From NCBI GenBank assembly GCA_934276695.1, contig CAKQTF010000021.1, positions 1 to 10,565 on the forward strand: a DNA stretch of 10,565 nucleotides, read 5' to 3'. Below the pieces are notes generated by a model. The model was given only the letters and a program-made list of their open reading frames with translations, was not told the origin of the DNA and did not search any database. Each line of letters starts with the position of its first letter. Position 1 is the first letter of the stretch. Below are positions 1 to 6,828 of the stretch, one piece after another. Position numbers and translations under genes: made by a program. The stretch is from an uncultured Spirochaetales bacterium (GTDB lineage Bacteria > Spirochaetota > Spirochaetia > Sphaerochaetales > Sphaerochaetaceae).

Positions 1-84
1 TTTGCTGTTTTCAGTGTTTTCAAGGTTTTTTTATCAGGAATAACAGTTGAAATGCTTGAAAAAAGGGGAAAATTAGTGTTTTGT

Positions 85-108
85 TGACTATATGGACAAA
101 AATAGTCA
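85..108. promoter_or_regulatory. Candidate TetR operator (inverted repeat)
   Basis: TGACTAT (85-91) is repeated as its exact reverse complement ATAGTCA (102-108) around a 10-base spacer. The repeat ends 15 bases before the tetR start codon. TetR-family dimers typically bind palindromes of this size next to their own gene, so autoregulation is the natural inference. I could not place a convincing -35/-10 pair around it. Confidence 0.5.
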
Positions 109-123
109 GAAAAAGGATTTATA

Positions 124-708
124 ATGCCTAAGATCTATAGTGAGACAGAGAAGGAGAATATAAGAAGGAGCCTCAGGAGAGAAGGGGCAAAATGCCTTGC
201 GCTCTATGGTGTCAGGAAGACAACGGTCGATGAGCTTGTGAGAAGGGCCAGTATTCCGAAGGGGACATTCTATCTTTTTTATAAATCAAAGGAAGCGCTT
301 TTCTCGGATATAATAAGCAGCTTCACGGAAGAGGTCGAGGAGCTATATCTTGATATGCTCCAGAATCTCGATGAGAACCATATCGTCACATCGCTGACGG
401 ATGTGTTCATGGCAATTGCTATGAAATTCCATGATGATGGCATATACAGGATCCTGGATGATGGGGAACTGGAGCTGATCATGAGGCCGCTTGATGAGGA
501 ATCTGTCAGGAGCATGAGGAAGAAGCAGAGCGAGATGCTGCACTATCTGTTCTCATACTTCTCCATTGATGACAAGGATGATATTGACTCATTCGCAGCA
601 GGCTTTGAGGCTGCCATGTACATATTCCTTCATGCAGACAAGCTGAAGGATACAGAAAAAGCCCTCAGATCAATAATCCGGGGGCTTGTGCTTCAGATGG
701 TGGAGTGA
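124..708 (+). CDS. TetR/AcrR-family transcriptional regulator
   Basis: This is a 194-residue DNA-binding regulator of normal TetR length. The N-terminal helix-turn-helix spans about residues 11-58, with the family signature TTVDELVRRASIPKGTFYLF (33-52) followed by KSKEALF. The C-terminal part (about 65-194) is helical and variable, as expected for a ligand-binding and dimerisation domain, so the inducer cannot be predicted. The ATG is supported by an AAAAGGA Shine-Dalgarno (111-117) six bases upstream. A 24-bp inverted repeat lies immediately upstream and is probably its own operator. The next gene to the right is convergent and abuts it, so no obvious target is co-transcribed downstream; a target could lie to the left of the window. 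The family call is secure; the regulated function is unknown. Confidence 0.93.
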   Translation: MPKIYSETEKENIRRSLRREGAKCLALYGVRKTTVDELVRRASIPKGTFYLFYKSKEALFSDIISSFTEEVEELYLDMLQNLDENHIVTSLTDVFMAIAMKFHDDGIYRILDDGELELIMRPLDEESVRSMRKKQSEMLHYLFSYFSIDDKDDIDSFAAGFEAAMYIFLHADKLKDTEKALRSIIRGLVLQMVE

Positions 709-2046
709 TCAGTCCGCAGGAGTCTGCATCTCATCGGCATTGATGATCTTCCTGACAATCACCTCTACTATCCTCCTGTCCTCGATCTTGGTAACATGGA
801 ATGAGAATCCGTCACGCTCTATGTCAAGCTCAGTTCCGTCCTCAGGAATTGTGGACAGTGTTGATAGGATTAGACCTCCTATTGTGTCATAGTCCTCGCT
901 TTCTGGGATATCATAAACCTCTGTGAAGTCATTGAAATCCTCTATTGTAGTGTCTCCTGACACCTTCCATGTGTTCTTGTCTACCTCTATGATGTCTTCC
1001 TGTTCCTCGGAGTCGAATTCATCATAGATGTTGCCTACGATCTCCTCGAGAAGATCCTCAAGGGTTATTATGCCTGCAAACTGCCCGTATTCATCTATGA
1101 CGATTGCCATATGGACCTTTTTCTCCTGCATGTCGGAGAAGAGCTTATCCGCATGAATTGAATCCGGGACGAGATAAGGCTCTCTGATCAGGCTCTTGAA
1201 AGGCTTTCTCTCCTTATCTGTCAGATTGAGAAGGAATTCCTTTGCTATGATGGTGCCTTTTATGTCGTTGATGTTCTCCCCATAGACCGGGAACCTTGAG
1301 AATCCGGTATCCTTTATCAGTGTAAGGATCTCGCGCTCCGTGGTGTCTTCCTGGATTGCAACGACATCTGCTTCCCTTGTCATCACGTCATCGACTGCGA
1401 TATCGTTGAAATCGAATACATTCTGTATCCATTCCTGCTCATCCTCTTCAATCTTTCCTGCATCTCCCGATGATTCGACCATCAGACGGATGTCCTCCTC
1501 TGTGACCTCATCCTCTCCGCCATCAGTCTTTAGGTGGAGGATCTTCAGCACGAGGTTCGTGCAGCTTGAGAGAAGCCATATGAAAGGCTTCATGAAGATG
1601 GCCAGCGCAGATAGGATCCCGACTGCGCTCTTTGCCCAGGCTTCTGTTTTCTGCTGTGCTATGCGCTTCGGGACAAGCTCCCCGAAGATAAGGGTGAAGA
1701 ATGATATTATTATGGTTATAAGCACGACAGAGACTGTGTTCATGAGAGAGTAAGGGCCTTTCCATCCTGCTTTCATGAATAGGCCAACAAGGTGCTCAGA
1801 GAGCACATCTGCTGAGAATGCTGCACCGAGGAATCCTGCAAGCGTTATCGCAATCTGGATGGTTGAGAGGAATCCTGAAGGATTGTCAATCATCTTCACG
1901 AGCTTCGCAGCTTTCCTGTCTCCTTCCTCTGCTTCCTTCTTTATCTTTGCAGAGTTCAGTGATACAACTGCAATCTCCGTTCCCGCGAAGAGCGCATTGA
2001 TCAATATCATTATAATCTGGATTACTATTGTTGCTGTGACTGACAC
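709..2046 (-). CDS. CNNM/HlyC-type membrane protein (DUF21 - CBS pair - CorC_HlyC)
   Basis: The 445-residue protein has the full family layout. An N-terminal DUF21 membrane domain (about 1-175) contains NALFAGTEIA (17-26) and FGELVPKRIA (121-130). Two CBS motifs follow (about 215-275 and 283-342), with VMTREADVVA, SRFPVYG and the second-repeat segment IDEYGQFAGIITLEDLLEEI. A C-terminal CorC_HlyC domain spans about 350-435. CNNM/CorC relatives are linked to magnesium or cobalt efflux, and older names call them haemolysin-like; I infer divalent-cation homeostasis at the inner membrane. The start is GTG, chosen because AAGGAG (2059-2054 on this strand) lies seven bases upstream and because the membrane segment begins right away. 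A perfect 14-bp palindrome sits just upstream of that SD. Its stop abuts the tetR stop with no gap. Confidence 0.93.
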   Translation of the reverse strand: MSVTATIVIQIIMILINALFAGTEIAVVSLNSAKIKKEAEEGDRKAAKLVKMIDNPSGFLSTIQIAITLAGFLGAAFSADVLSEHLVGLFMKAGWKGPYSLMNTVSVVLITIIISFFTLIFGELVPKRIAQQKTEAWAKSAVGILSALAIFMKPFIWLLSSCTNLVLKILHLKTDGGEDEVTEEDIRLMVESSGDAGKIEEDEQEWIQNVFDFNDIAVDDVMTREADVVAIQEDTTEREILTLIKDTGFSRFPVYGENINDIKGTIIAKEFLLNLTDKERKPFKSLIREPYLVPDSIHADKLFSDMQEKKVHMAIVIDEYGQFAGIITLEDLLEEIVGNIYDEFDSEEQEDIIEVDKNTWKVSGDTTIEDFNDFTEVYDIPESEDYDTIGGLILSTLSTIPEDGTELDIERDGFSFHVTKIEDRRIVEVIVRKIINADEMQTPAD

Positions 2047-2074
2047 TGTATTACTCCTTAATCAAATTCTCTTT

Positions 2075-2088
2075 AATGCAGCTGCATT
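2075..2088. promoter_or_regulatory. Perfect 14-bp palindrome upstream of the CBS-domain gene
   Basis: AATGCAGCTGCATT reads identically on both strands. It lies 15 bases before the Shine-Dalgarno of the CBS-domain gene on the minus strand. It could be an operator for a dimeric regulator or the top of a small hairpin in the mRNA leader. No specific regulator is recognised. Confidence 0.35.
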
Positions 2089-2144
2089 CTCAGAGCAGGA
2101 GCCTGACAGATGTCATCTTGTCATTGCTTCGTTTCAGGGGAGGG

Positions 2145-2170
2145 GCATCCTCGCTGTCTTGGATGCTTTT
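2145..2170 (+). terminator. Weak terminator-like hairpin in an intergenic stretch
   Basis: GCATCC (2145-2150) pairs with GGATGC (2161-2166) around a 10-base loop, followed by TTTT. The stem could be extended by G-U pairs between the preceding G run and the T run. On the plus strand this looks like a weak intrinsic terminator, but no plus-strand gene precedes it. It may end an antisense or small transcript, or be fortuitous. Confidence 0.22.
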
Positions 2171-2248
2171 CAAATTACCACCAGGGCCATCGTCCACTTG
2201 GGTGTGTTCCTTTGCACATTCACATCGTGCGTAATTAAAATAAAAAGA

Positions 2249-2319
2249 GCGGACGGCGGGAGTCGAACCCGTATAGCAAGCTTGGGAAGCTCGAATAATA
2301 ACCGTTATATGACGTCCGC
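2249..2319 (-). tRNA. tRNA-Gly (anticodon CCC)
   Basis: The 7-bp acceptor stem GCGGACG/CGTCCGC is perfect. The anticodon arm is CGAGC-TTCCCAA-GCTTG, which places CCC at the anticodon and decodes GGG. The T arm reads ACGGG-TTCGACT-CCCGC, with one A-C mismatch at its base. The D stem is short and AU-rich. CCA is not encoded: the acceptor is followed by T and then CTTTTTATTTT, a T run that probably ends transcription. It has its own promoter (2331-2359). Confidence 0.94.
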
Positions 2320-2330
2320 AGCTACTACAA

Positions 2331-2359
2331 AGAATACATTAACTTTAATTCAATGGCAA
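2331..2359 (-). promoter_or_regulatory. Promoter of tRNA-Gly
   Basis: On the minus strand, TTGCCA (2359-2354) and TATTCT (2336-2331) are separated by exactly 17 bases. The -10 box ends 11 bases before the mature tRNA 5' end, as expected for a short tRNA precursor leader. It interleaves with the divergent candidate manA promoter. Confidence 0.6.
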
Positions 2360-2373
2360 GTGCTACATATGAT
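2344..2373 (+). promoter_or_regulatory. Candidate manA promoter giving an almost leaderless mRNA
   Basis: TTTAAT (2344-2349) and TATGAT (2368-2373) are 18 bases apart; a second -10-like TATACT overlaps at 2373-2378. Transcription from either would start about 0-5 bases before the manA ATG at 2385. No Shine-Dalgarno is visible there, which fits a leaderless or near-leaderless message. Confidence 0.45.
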
Positions 2374-2384
2374 ATACTGATTAC

Positions 2385-3551
2385 ATGGATATTATCAGAC
2401 TCAATGGAGCAGTTAAGGAATATGCATGGGGCAATACGGAATACATCCCATCGCTTATCGGGAATGCGGATGGAAAGCCCAAGGCCGAGCTTTGGATGGG
2501 GACCCACTTTTCAGGCGAGGCGACGACAGAGGATGGCGAGAAGCTGTCTGAATACCTGAAGAAGCACCCCGAGGCATTCGGAGATAGCCACCTGCCGCTT
2601 CTTTTCAAGGTCCTTGCAATACAGAATCCGCTTTCGATGCAGTGCCATCCGGATAAGGCCCAGGCAGAGGAAGGCTGGAAGAGAGAAGCTTTAAAGAGAG
2701 AGAAAGGGCTTATATGCAACTACCATGATGATAATGGGAAGGCAGAGGTCATCGCAGCAATCACTCCGATCACAGCCATGTGCGGCTTCAGGCCATACAG
2801 CCAGATCAGGGATAGCCTTATCAGGCTTATCCCATCATCATACTCAGCTCATCTTGGTGGCTCTTTTGACATAAAGAGCCTTTTCTGTTCCCTGTACTCA
2901 CTACCTGAGGCAGACAGACTGGGCCTTATTGGTGAATACAGAGAGAGCATCAAGTCGCTTCAGTCTCCTTCGTGGGAGGGGAATTTCCTGACAGAGAACG
3001 GCATTGCCGAGCGGCTTCTCGGATTCTACCCTGATGATATAGGAGTGCTGAGCCCGTATCTCCTCAATGTTGTTCATCTCCAGATCGGAGAGGCTCTGTA
3101 TATTAAGCCGGGCACTCTGCATTCATATGTGTTTGGAAATGGAATTGAGCTGATGAGTGCATCAGACAATGTCCTCAGAGGCGGGCTTACGAAGAAGCAT
3201 ATTGATCTTGAGGAGCTCTGCCGGATCATGTCTTTTGAGAGCTGTCCTGCCTTGACGGTCAGAAGCAGCTTTGACTCAAGCGGATGCCGTGTCTATGATG
3301 TTCCATCTGACGCATTCACCCTTGTCTCTGCCTCTTCAGGTGAGTATCTCATCAGGAAGTCCTGCTTCAGGATAGGGATTGTCATCGAAGGTGCGGTCCG
3401 ATTCTCTGATGACAAGGGCACAGAGACATTCCAGAAAGGAAGCATCTTCATGATAGGAAAGGATGAAAGCGAGTACCTGATGAGAGTCAGGGGTATAGTG
3501 TATTTTGCCGAGGTGCCTGAAAGCCATGCAGTATGTTGCGATAGACTTTGA
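2385..3551 (+). CDS. manA: Mannose-6-phosphate isomerase, class I
   Basis: This cytoplasmic zinc enzyme interconverts mannose 6-phosphate and fructose 6-phosphate, linking mannose use and GDP-mannose synthesis to glycolysis. The 388 residues show all type I landmarks: the opening RLNGAVKEYAWG, then NPLSMQCHPDK (81-91) with presumed zinc ligands Q86 and H88, then GKAEV with E121, then KPGTLHSYV with H246, and the active-site arginine R265 in SDNVLRGGLTKKHID. Length matches the bacterial family. The ATG at 2385 is set by the family's usual N-terminus, although no Shine-Dalgarno precedes it; a promoter close upstream suggests a nearly leaderless mRNA. The gene overlaps the following exonuclease gene by 26 bases, implying co-transcription. 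The divergent tRNA-Gly shares its promoter region. Confidence 0.95.
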   Translation: MDIIRLNGAVKEYAWGNTEYIPSLIGNADGKPKAELWMGTHFSGEATTEDGEKLSEYLKKHPEAFGDSHLPLLFKVLAIQNPLSMQCHPDKAQAEEGWKREALKREKGLICNYHDDNGKAEVIAAITPITAMCGFRPYSQIRDSLIRLIPSSYSAHLGGSFDIKSLFCSLYSLPEADRLGLIGEYRESIKSLQSPSWEGNFLTENGIAERLLGFYPDDIGVLSPYLLNVVHLQIGEALYIKPGTLHSYVFGNGIELMSASDNVLRGGLTKKHIDLEELCRIMSFESCPALTVRSSFDSSGCRVYDVPSDAFTLVSASSGEYLIRKSCFRIGIVIEGAVRFSDDKGTETFQKGSIFMIGKDESEYLMRVRGIVYFAEVPESHAVCCDRL

Positions 3552-4104
3552 GACTGCAAGCAGGGATAGCTGCAGCGCATGCTCAATCGGTCTGGTAAGA
3601 TTCGATGAGGAAGGCTGCAGGCTCGGTGATTACTACTCTCTGATAAAGCCACCATGCGCAGAGTTCGATCCGATGTGCGTTGCAATCCACCATCTGACGT
3701 ATGATGATGTTGCTGATGCTCCTGCATTCCATGCGATTTGGGATGATATCAGAAGCTTCATCGGGAAGTCGCCGCTTGTTGCCCACAATGCGCAGTTTGA
3801 CATGAATGTCCTGTCATCTGCCTTAAGCTTTTACGGACTCTCAGTCCCGCCGATTGAGTACTACTGCACTCTATCGCTTTCAAGGAAGCTGTGGAAGGTT
3901 CCAAGCTATGCGCTTACGAATCTCGCATCAGGCCTTGGATGGACATATGATGCCCATAATGCGCTTGCGGATGCAGAGACAGCTGGCAGGCTGTTTGCAA
4001 GGCTATGCGGTGAATACCTTTATGATGATGAGCTCTTTGCAAGGTTTATCCATCGCCTTTATAAGAAGAGCCGTAATCCGTTTCCAAGGCGTCTATCTGA
4101 ATAG
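3526..4104 (+). CDS. DEDDh 3'-5' exonuclease (DnaQ/PolC-epsilon-like)
   Basis: This 192-residue single-domain nuclease of the DnaQ superfamily removes nucleotides from 3' ends using two metal ions. All catalytic residues are present: Exo I VAIDFET (D7, E9), Exo II VAHNAQFD (D92) and Exo III DAHNALADAETA (H144, D149). The lysine/arginine-rich C-terminus (KKSRNPFPRR) may aid nucleic-acid binding. I chose the ATG at 3526 because MQYVAIDFET is the usual start for these proteins; an in-frame TTG at 3505 would add seven unremarkable residues. It lies inside the end of manA, probably translated by coupling, with only a weak GAGG (3510-3513) ahead. It resembles standalone proofreading-like exonucleases, but no polymerase is nearby, so repair or RNA trimming are equally possible roles. 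Its tail overlaps the convergent phosphatase gene by 12 bases. Confidence 0.9.
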   Translation: MQYVAIDFETASRDSCSACSIGLVRFDEEGCRLGDYYSLIKPPCAEFDPMCVAIHHLTYDDVADAPAFHAIWDDIRSFIGKSPLVAHNAQFDMNVLSSALSFYGLSVPPIEYYCTLSLSRKLWKVPSYALTNLASGLGWTYDAHNALADAETAGRLFARLCGEYLYDDELFARFIHRLYKKSRNPFPRRLSE

Positions 4105-4980
4105 CCCTGCTTTCTTTCCGAGCATCGGATAGAGGAATGCTACCCAGACTCCGAAGAACATGTTGCCAAGCGCTTTCCCGATATAGTGCAGTCCTGGGAT
4201 TGCCCTGATTCCGATTACAATGACACCACCTACAGCAAGCCCAGCGACAAGGGCTGTGATCCTCAGCCCCCATTTTTCAGCAGGGCTGAATCCCACGTGG
4301 CTTCTCTCAAGGTATATTCCGATTATTGCGCCAGCTCCGAGGGCCGCAGTCTCCATCAGGTCCTTGAGAAGCCGCTCGTCTGTTCCCATGTTGAGCATTA
4401 CTGCAGAGATAATGGAGACGGCTGCTGCAATAGGGAATGCAATTGCTGCCAGCTTCCGCATAGAGCTCTCGCTTTCATAGGCTCTGATGAATAGCGGAGA
4501 CAGGTACATTGCAGCAAGAAGCCCTAGGAGTGTGCCGAATATAACATCTGAAGGCCAGTGCACCCCGAGGTACAGCCGCGAGAGAGGCACAAGGATGATC
4601 AGTACGGATGATATGACGGCTATGGTCCTGTTCTTGTATAGATGCATAAGAGTTCCATAGAAGGAGGCAGCCGTGGTTGAATGGCCGGATGGGAATGAAT
4701 AGCCCGTTGATGTGCTTTCCCGCAGTGGATGTATCCTGTCTGGATATGCCATGAACGGACGCGGAACCCTGAATATGCACTTCAGAACCTGTATTGCGGA
4801 TATTGCTGAAAGCTCAGAGAGCAGAAGTGCTATGCCTTTCTTCTTTGAGACGCACCAGTATATGAAGACTGTAACAAGAAGCGGGATCGGAAGCTCTCCG
4901 CAGAATGATGCTGCGTTTGCGATGAATGTCAGAAGCGGTGTTCTAAGCTCCTGGAAGAATAGTAGTATTGTCAGCTGCAT
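4093..4980 (-). CDS. PAP2-family membrane phosphatase
   Basis: This 295-residue polytopic membrane protein carries the complete three-part acid-phosphatase signature: K67xxxxxxR74P75 (KCIFRVPRP), P97SGH100 (SFPSGHS), and S134R135...H141xxxD145 (SRLYLGVHWPSD). Members dephosphorylate lipid phosphates such as phosphatidic acid or undecaprenyl pyrophosphate on the outer face of the inner membrane; the exact substrate is not predictable. After the catalytic core come about 150 further residues with several more hydrophobic segments (about 170-290), longer than minimal PAP2 enzymes, as in the larger PAP2 proteins. The ATG at 4980 fits the membrane start. A TATAAT box ends only seven bases upstream and no Shine-Dalgarno is present, so the mRNA is probably leaderless. 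The 3' end overlaps the convergent exonuclease gene. Confidence 0.93.
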   Translation of the reverse strand: MQLTILLFFQELRTPLLTFIANAASFCGELPIPLLVTVFIYWCVSKKKGIALLLSELSAISAIQVLKCIFRVPRPFMAYPDRIHPLRESTSTGYSFPSGHSTTAASFYGTLMHLYKNRTIAVISSVLIILVPLSRLYLGVHWPSDVIFGTLLGLLAAMYLSPLFIRAYESESSMRKLAAIAFPIAAAVSIISAVMLNMGTDERLLKDLMETAALGAGAIIGIYLERSHVGFSPAEKWGLRITALVAGLAVGGVIVIGIRAIPGLHYIGKALGNMFFGVWVAFLYPMLGKKAGLFR

Positions 4981-4987
4981 GGTTTGG

Positions 4988-4993
4988 ATTATA
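4988..4993 (-). promoter_or_regulatory. Consensus -10 box of the PAP2 gene (leaderless start)
   Basis: On the minus strand a perfect TATAAT is followed by seven bases and then the ATG. Transcription should start at or within a base or two of the initiation codon. No good -35 hexamer is seen at 16-18 bases (TTAACA lies 21 bases upstream). Confidence 0.5.
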
Positions 4994-5044
4994 GTGCATT
5001 CATTGGTTTTCTACTGTTAAAAATATGTTATTTTAGATACAGAC

Positions 5045-5060
5045 TGTAATAAAAATTACA
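5045..5060. promoter_or_regulatory. Inverted repeat TGTAAT-N4-ATTACA upstream of the antiporter gene
   Basis: Two perfect 6-base arms (5045-5050 and 5055-5060) flank AAAA in the divergent region between the phosphatase and antiporter genes. Its size and symmetry suit a dimeric repressor or activator site. I cannot assign it to a known regulator. Confidence 0.4.
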
Positions 5061-5141
5061 CAAATGATACAAAACTATAGCTTAACTAGCTTTTTTGGGG
5101 TATTCTCTCATTGAAAATCCAATGGAAAATGGGGTAGATCA

Positions 5142-6785
5142 ATGGAACACTTTGGTGCTTTAGGGCTTATTCCTCCTATTCTTACAATCACTCTTGCGTT
5201 CATTACAAAGGACGTTATCGTCTCTCTGTTCTTAGGCATACTCTCAGGAACACTCATAGTTGCTGGTGGAAATCCGGTAGCTGCAGTGCTCAGTCTGACA
5301 GATGGACTTGCCGACTCACTCTGCGATGGCTGGAACATCAGGATATTCCTGTTCTGTGCGCTTCTCGGCGGGCTTGTGGGGATGCTGTCAAGGACAGGTG
5401 CTTCACGTGCATTCGGTAGATGGGCTGCAAAGAGGATAAGCAGTCCGAAGACAAGCATGCTCATGGCGTGGTTCTGCGGCCTTGTCATATTCATTGATGA
5501 TTACTTCAATTCACTTGCTGTTGGGACTGTGATGCGTCCTATAACAGATAAGAACAATGTGCCGCGCGCAAAGCTCAGCTATATCCTGGATTCGACAGCT
5601 GCTCCTGTATGCATTCTGGTTCCTATCTCATCATGGGTCATAACAGTTATGTCCATAGTGAAGGGCAGTGAGGGCTTCGAGGTGTTTGGAATCTCTGAAT
5701 TTGCGTTCTTCATAAGGGCTGTGCCATACAATATCTATGCCATCCTTACCCTGGTGATGGTAGTGACTATGATATTCATCGGCCGTGATTATGGTCCGAT
5801 GAAGAAGAGCGCAGAGCTTGCAAAGAATGGGGTTCTGTACAATACCGCATATGGCGATGCCCCAGGAGAGGTCGCGCTTGAAGGTGATGATAAGGCTGAT
5901 AGGGCAAGTGCCTGGGATATGCTTCTGCCTATTATAGTGCTGATAATATCATCGCTGATACTGTTCCCTATGGTCACATATATAACAGCAGCAGGGGATG
6001 CTGGATGCACACTGAAAGAGGCAATGCACATGATGAGCCTAGGGGAAGCATTCAATAACACAGATGCATCTGTTGCTCTGTTCTATGCAGCTGTGATCAC
6101 AACGGCAATCACATATATATACTATCTGTGCAGAAGGCTCTTCTCGATAAAGGATGCAAGCGAGGCCCTGATAAGCGGAATCAAGTCAATGGTTCCGGCT
6201 CTGATCATCCTCACGATGGCATGGACGATCGGAGGAATAATCAAGTCTTCTCCGGCTGATGGTGGACTCGGACTCGCTGCTTACCTCTCTGAGGTGGTTG
6301 TCGGCGGAGGCTTCCCTCTAGCTCTTGTTCCTGTGATCGTATTCGCGCTTTCTGCGCTGATTGCCTTTGCTACAGGAACAAGCTGGGGCACATTCGCAAT
6401 CATGATCCCGATCACGATGCCGATTGCAGTCGGCCTTGGACAGGCTAGGGGATTTGATCTGGATGCTCTTCTCAATGCGACGATGATATGCATATCCGCA
6501 GTTCTTGGTGGCGCTGTGTTCGGAGACCATGCATCTCCTATCTCTGATACGACGATACTCTCATCAACAGGCGCGGGATGCCCTCATCTTGAGCACGTTG
6601 CAACACAGCTTCCGTATGCTGTGACAGTCGCTGTATGCTCTGGCATTGGCTTCATTGTAGGAGGCTTCACGCTTTCTGCTGTATATGCATGGATCGCAGC
6701 ATTGATCTGCTTTATTCTTGCAATGGTATTCCTTCCGCGTCTTCTTGGCGATAAGGATGTCCTGCATTCAGGGAAGAAGGCATAA
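5142..6785 (+). CDS. NhaC-family Na+/H+ antiporter-like transporter
   Basis: This 547-residue inner-membrane transporter has about a dozen hydrophobic segments. The recognition block is FIDDYFNSLAVGTVMRPITDK (117-137) followed by RAKLSYILDSTAAPVCILVP, typical of the NhaC (COG1757) family. A second block near the end, GTSWGTFAIMIPITMP (about 411-426), and GDHASPISDTTILSS (about 462-476) match the second inverted half. A hydrophilic loop (about 217-258) divides the two halves. Family members exchange sodium for protons, but some exchange organic substrates such as malate and lactate, so the cargo is uncertain. ATG 5142 has GGGG (5131-5134) seven bases upstream. The gene is monocistronic up to a strong terminator at 6804-6828, apart from readthrough into the next gene. 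Upstream lies an inverted repeat that may regulate it. Confidence 0.9.
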   Translation: MEHFGALGLIPPILTITLAFITKDVIVSLFLGILSGTLIVAGGNPVAAVLSLTDGLADSLCDGWNIRIFLFCALLGGLVGMLSRTGASRAFGRWAAKRISSPKTSMLMAWFCGLVIFIDDYFNSLAVGTVMRPITDKNNVPRAKLSYILDSTAAPVCILVPISSWVITVMSIVKGSEGFEVFGISEFAFFIRAVPYNIYAILTLVMVVTMIFIGRDYGPMKKSAELAKNGVLYNTAYGDAPGEVALEGDDKADRASAWDMLLPIIVLIISSLILFPMVTYITAAGDAGCTLKEAMHMMSLGEAFNNTDASVALFYAAVITTAITYIYYLCRRLFSIKDASEALISGIKSMVPALIILTMAWTIGGIIKSSPADGGLGLAAYLSEVVVGGGFPLALVPVIVFALSALIAFATGTSWGTFAIMIPITMPIAVGLGQARGFDLDALLNATMICISAVLGGAVFGDHASPISDTTILSSTGAGCPHLEHVATQLPYAVTVAVCSGIGFIVGGFTLSAVYAWIAALICFILAMVFLPRLLGDKDVLHSGKKA

Positions 6786-6796
6786 GATCTGATATC

Positions 6797-6803
6797 AAGG
6801 AGG
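6797..6803 (+). promoter_or_regulatory. Shine-Dalgarno separated from its AUG by a hairpin
   Basis: AAGGAGG is a near-perfect anti-16S match. It lies 25 bases from the ATG at 6829, too far for normal initiation. The intervening 6804-6823 forms an 8-bp stem. When folded, only about five bases (6824-6828) separate the stem base from the AUG, restoring a normal SD-AUG distance. No other SD precedes this start. Confidence 0.5.
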
Positions 6804-6828
6804 AGGGGAGCCTGCGCTCCTCTTTTTT
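6804..6828 (+). terminator. Intrinsic terminator after the antiporter gene
   Basis: AGGGGAGC (6804-6811) pairs with GCTCCTCT (6816-6823), including one G-U pair, across the tetraloop CTGC. A run of six T (6823-6828) follows. It sits 19-43 bases after the antiporter stop codon. The T run touches the ATG of the next gene. Confidence 0.82.

Noticed and set aside
1..87. Frame 1 is open from the left edge to a TGA at 85-87, possibly the tail of an upstream gene
   Set aside because: It is only 28 codons with no recognisable similarity, is phenylalanine-rich from T-rich DNA, and its stop falls inside the candidate operator. It is too short to support.
2170..2212. A 14-codon minus-strand peptide ending WPWW, resembling a tryptophan leader peptide
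   Set aside because: No ribosome binding site, no attenuator and no tryptophan gene downstream.
1775..2380. A 201-codon plus-strand frame
   Set aside because: Most of it is antisense to the CBS-domain gene, and its end runs through tRNA-Gly. No similarity and no credible ribosome binding site.
3293..3727. A 144-codon minus-strand frame
   Set aside because: It lies across manA and the exonuclease gene, both of which have complete catalytic motifs on the other strand. Its product is low-complexity.
5080..5100. AGCT-TAACT-AGCT followed by TTTTTT as a terminator
   Set aside because: The stem is only four self-complementary bases, and the position before the antiporter gene makes no sense for the divergent genes.
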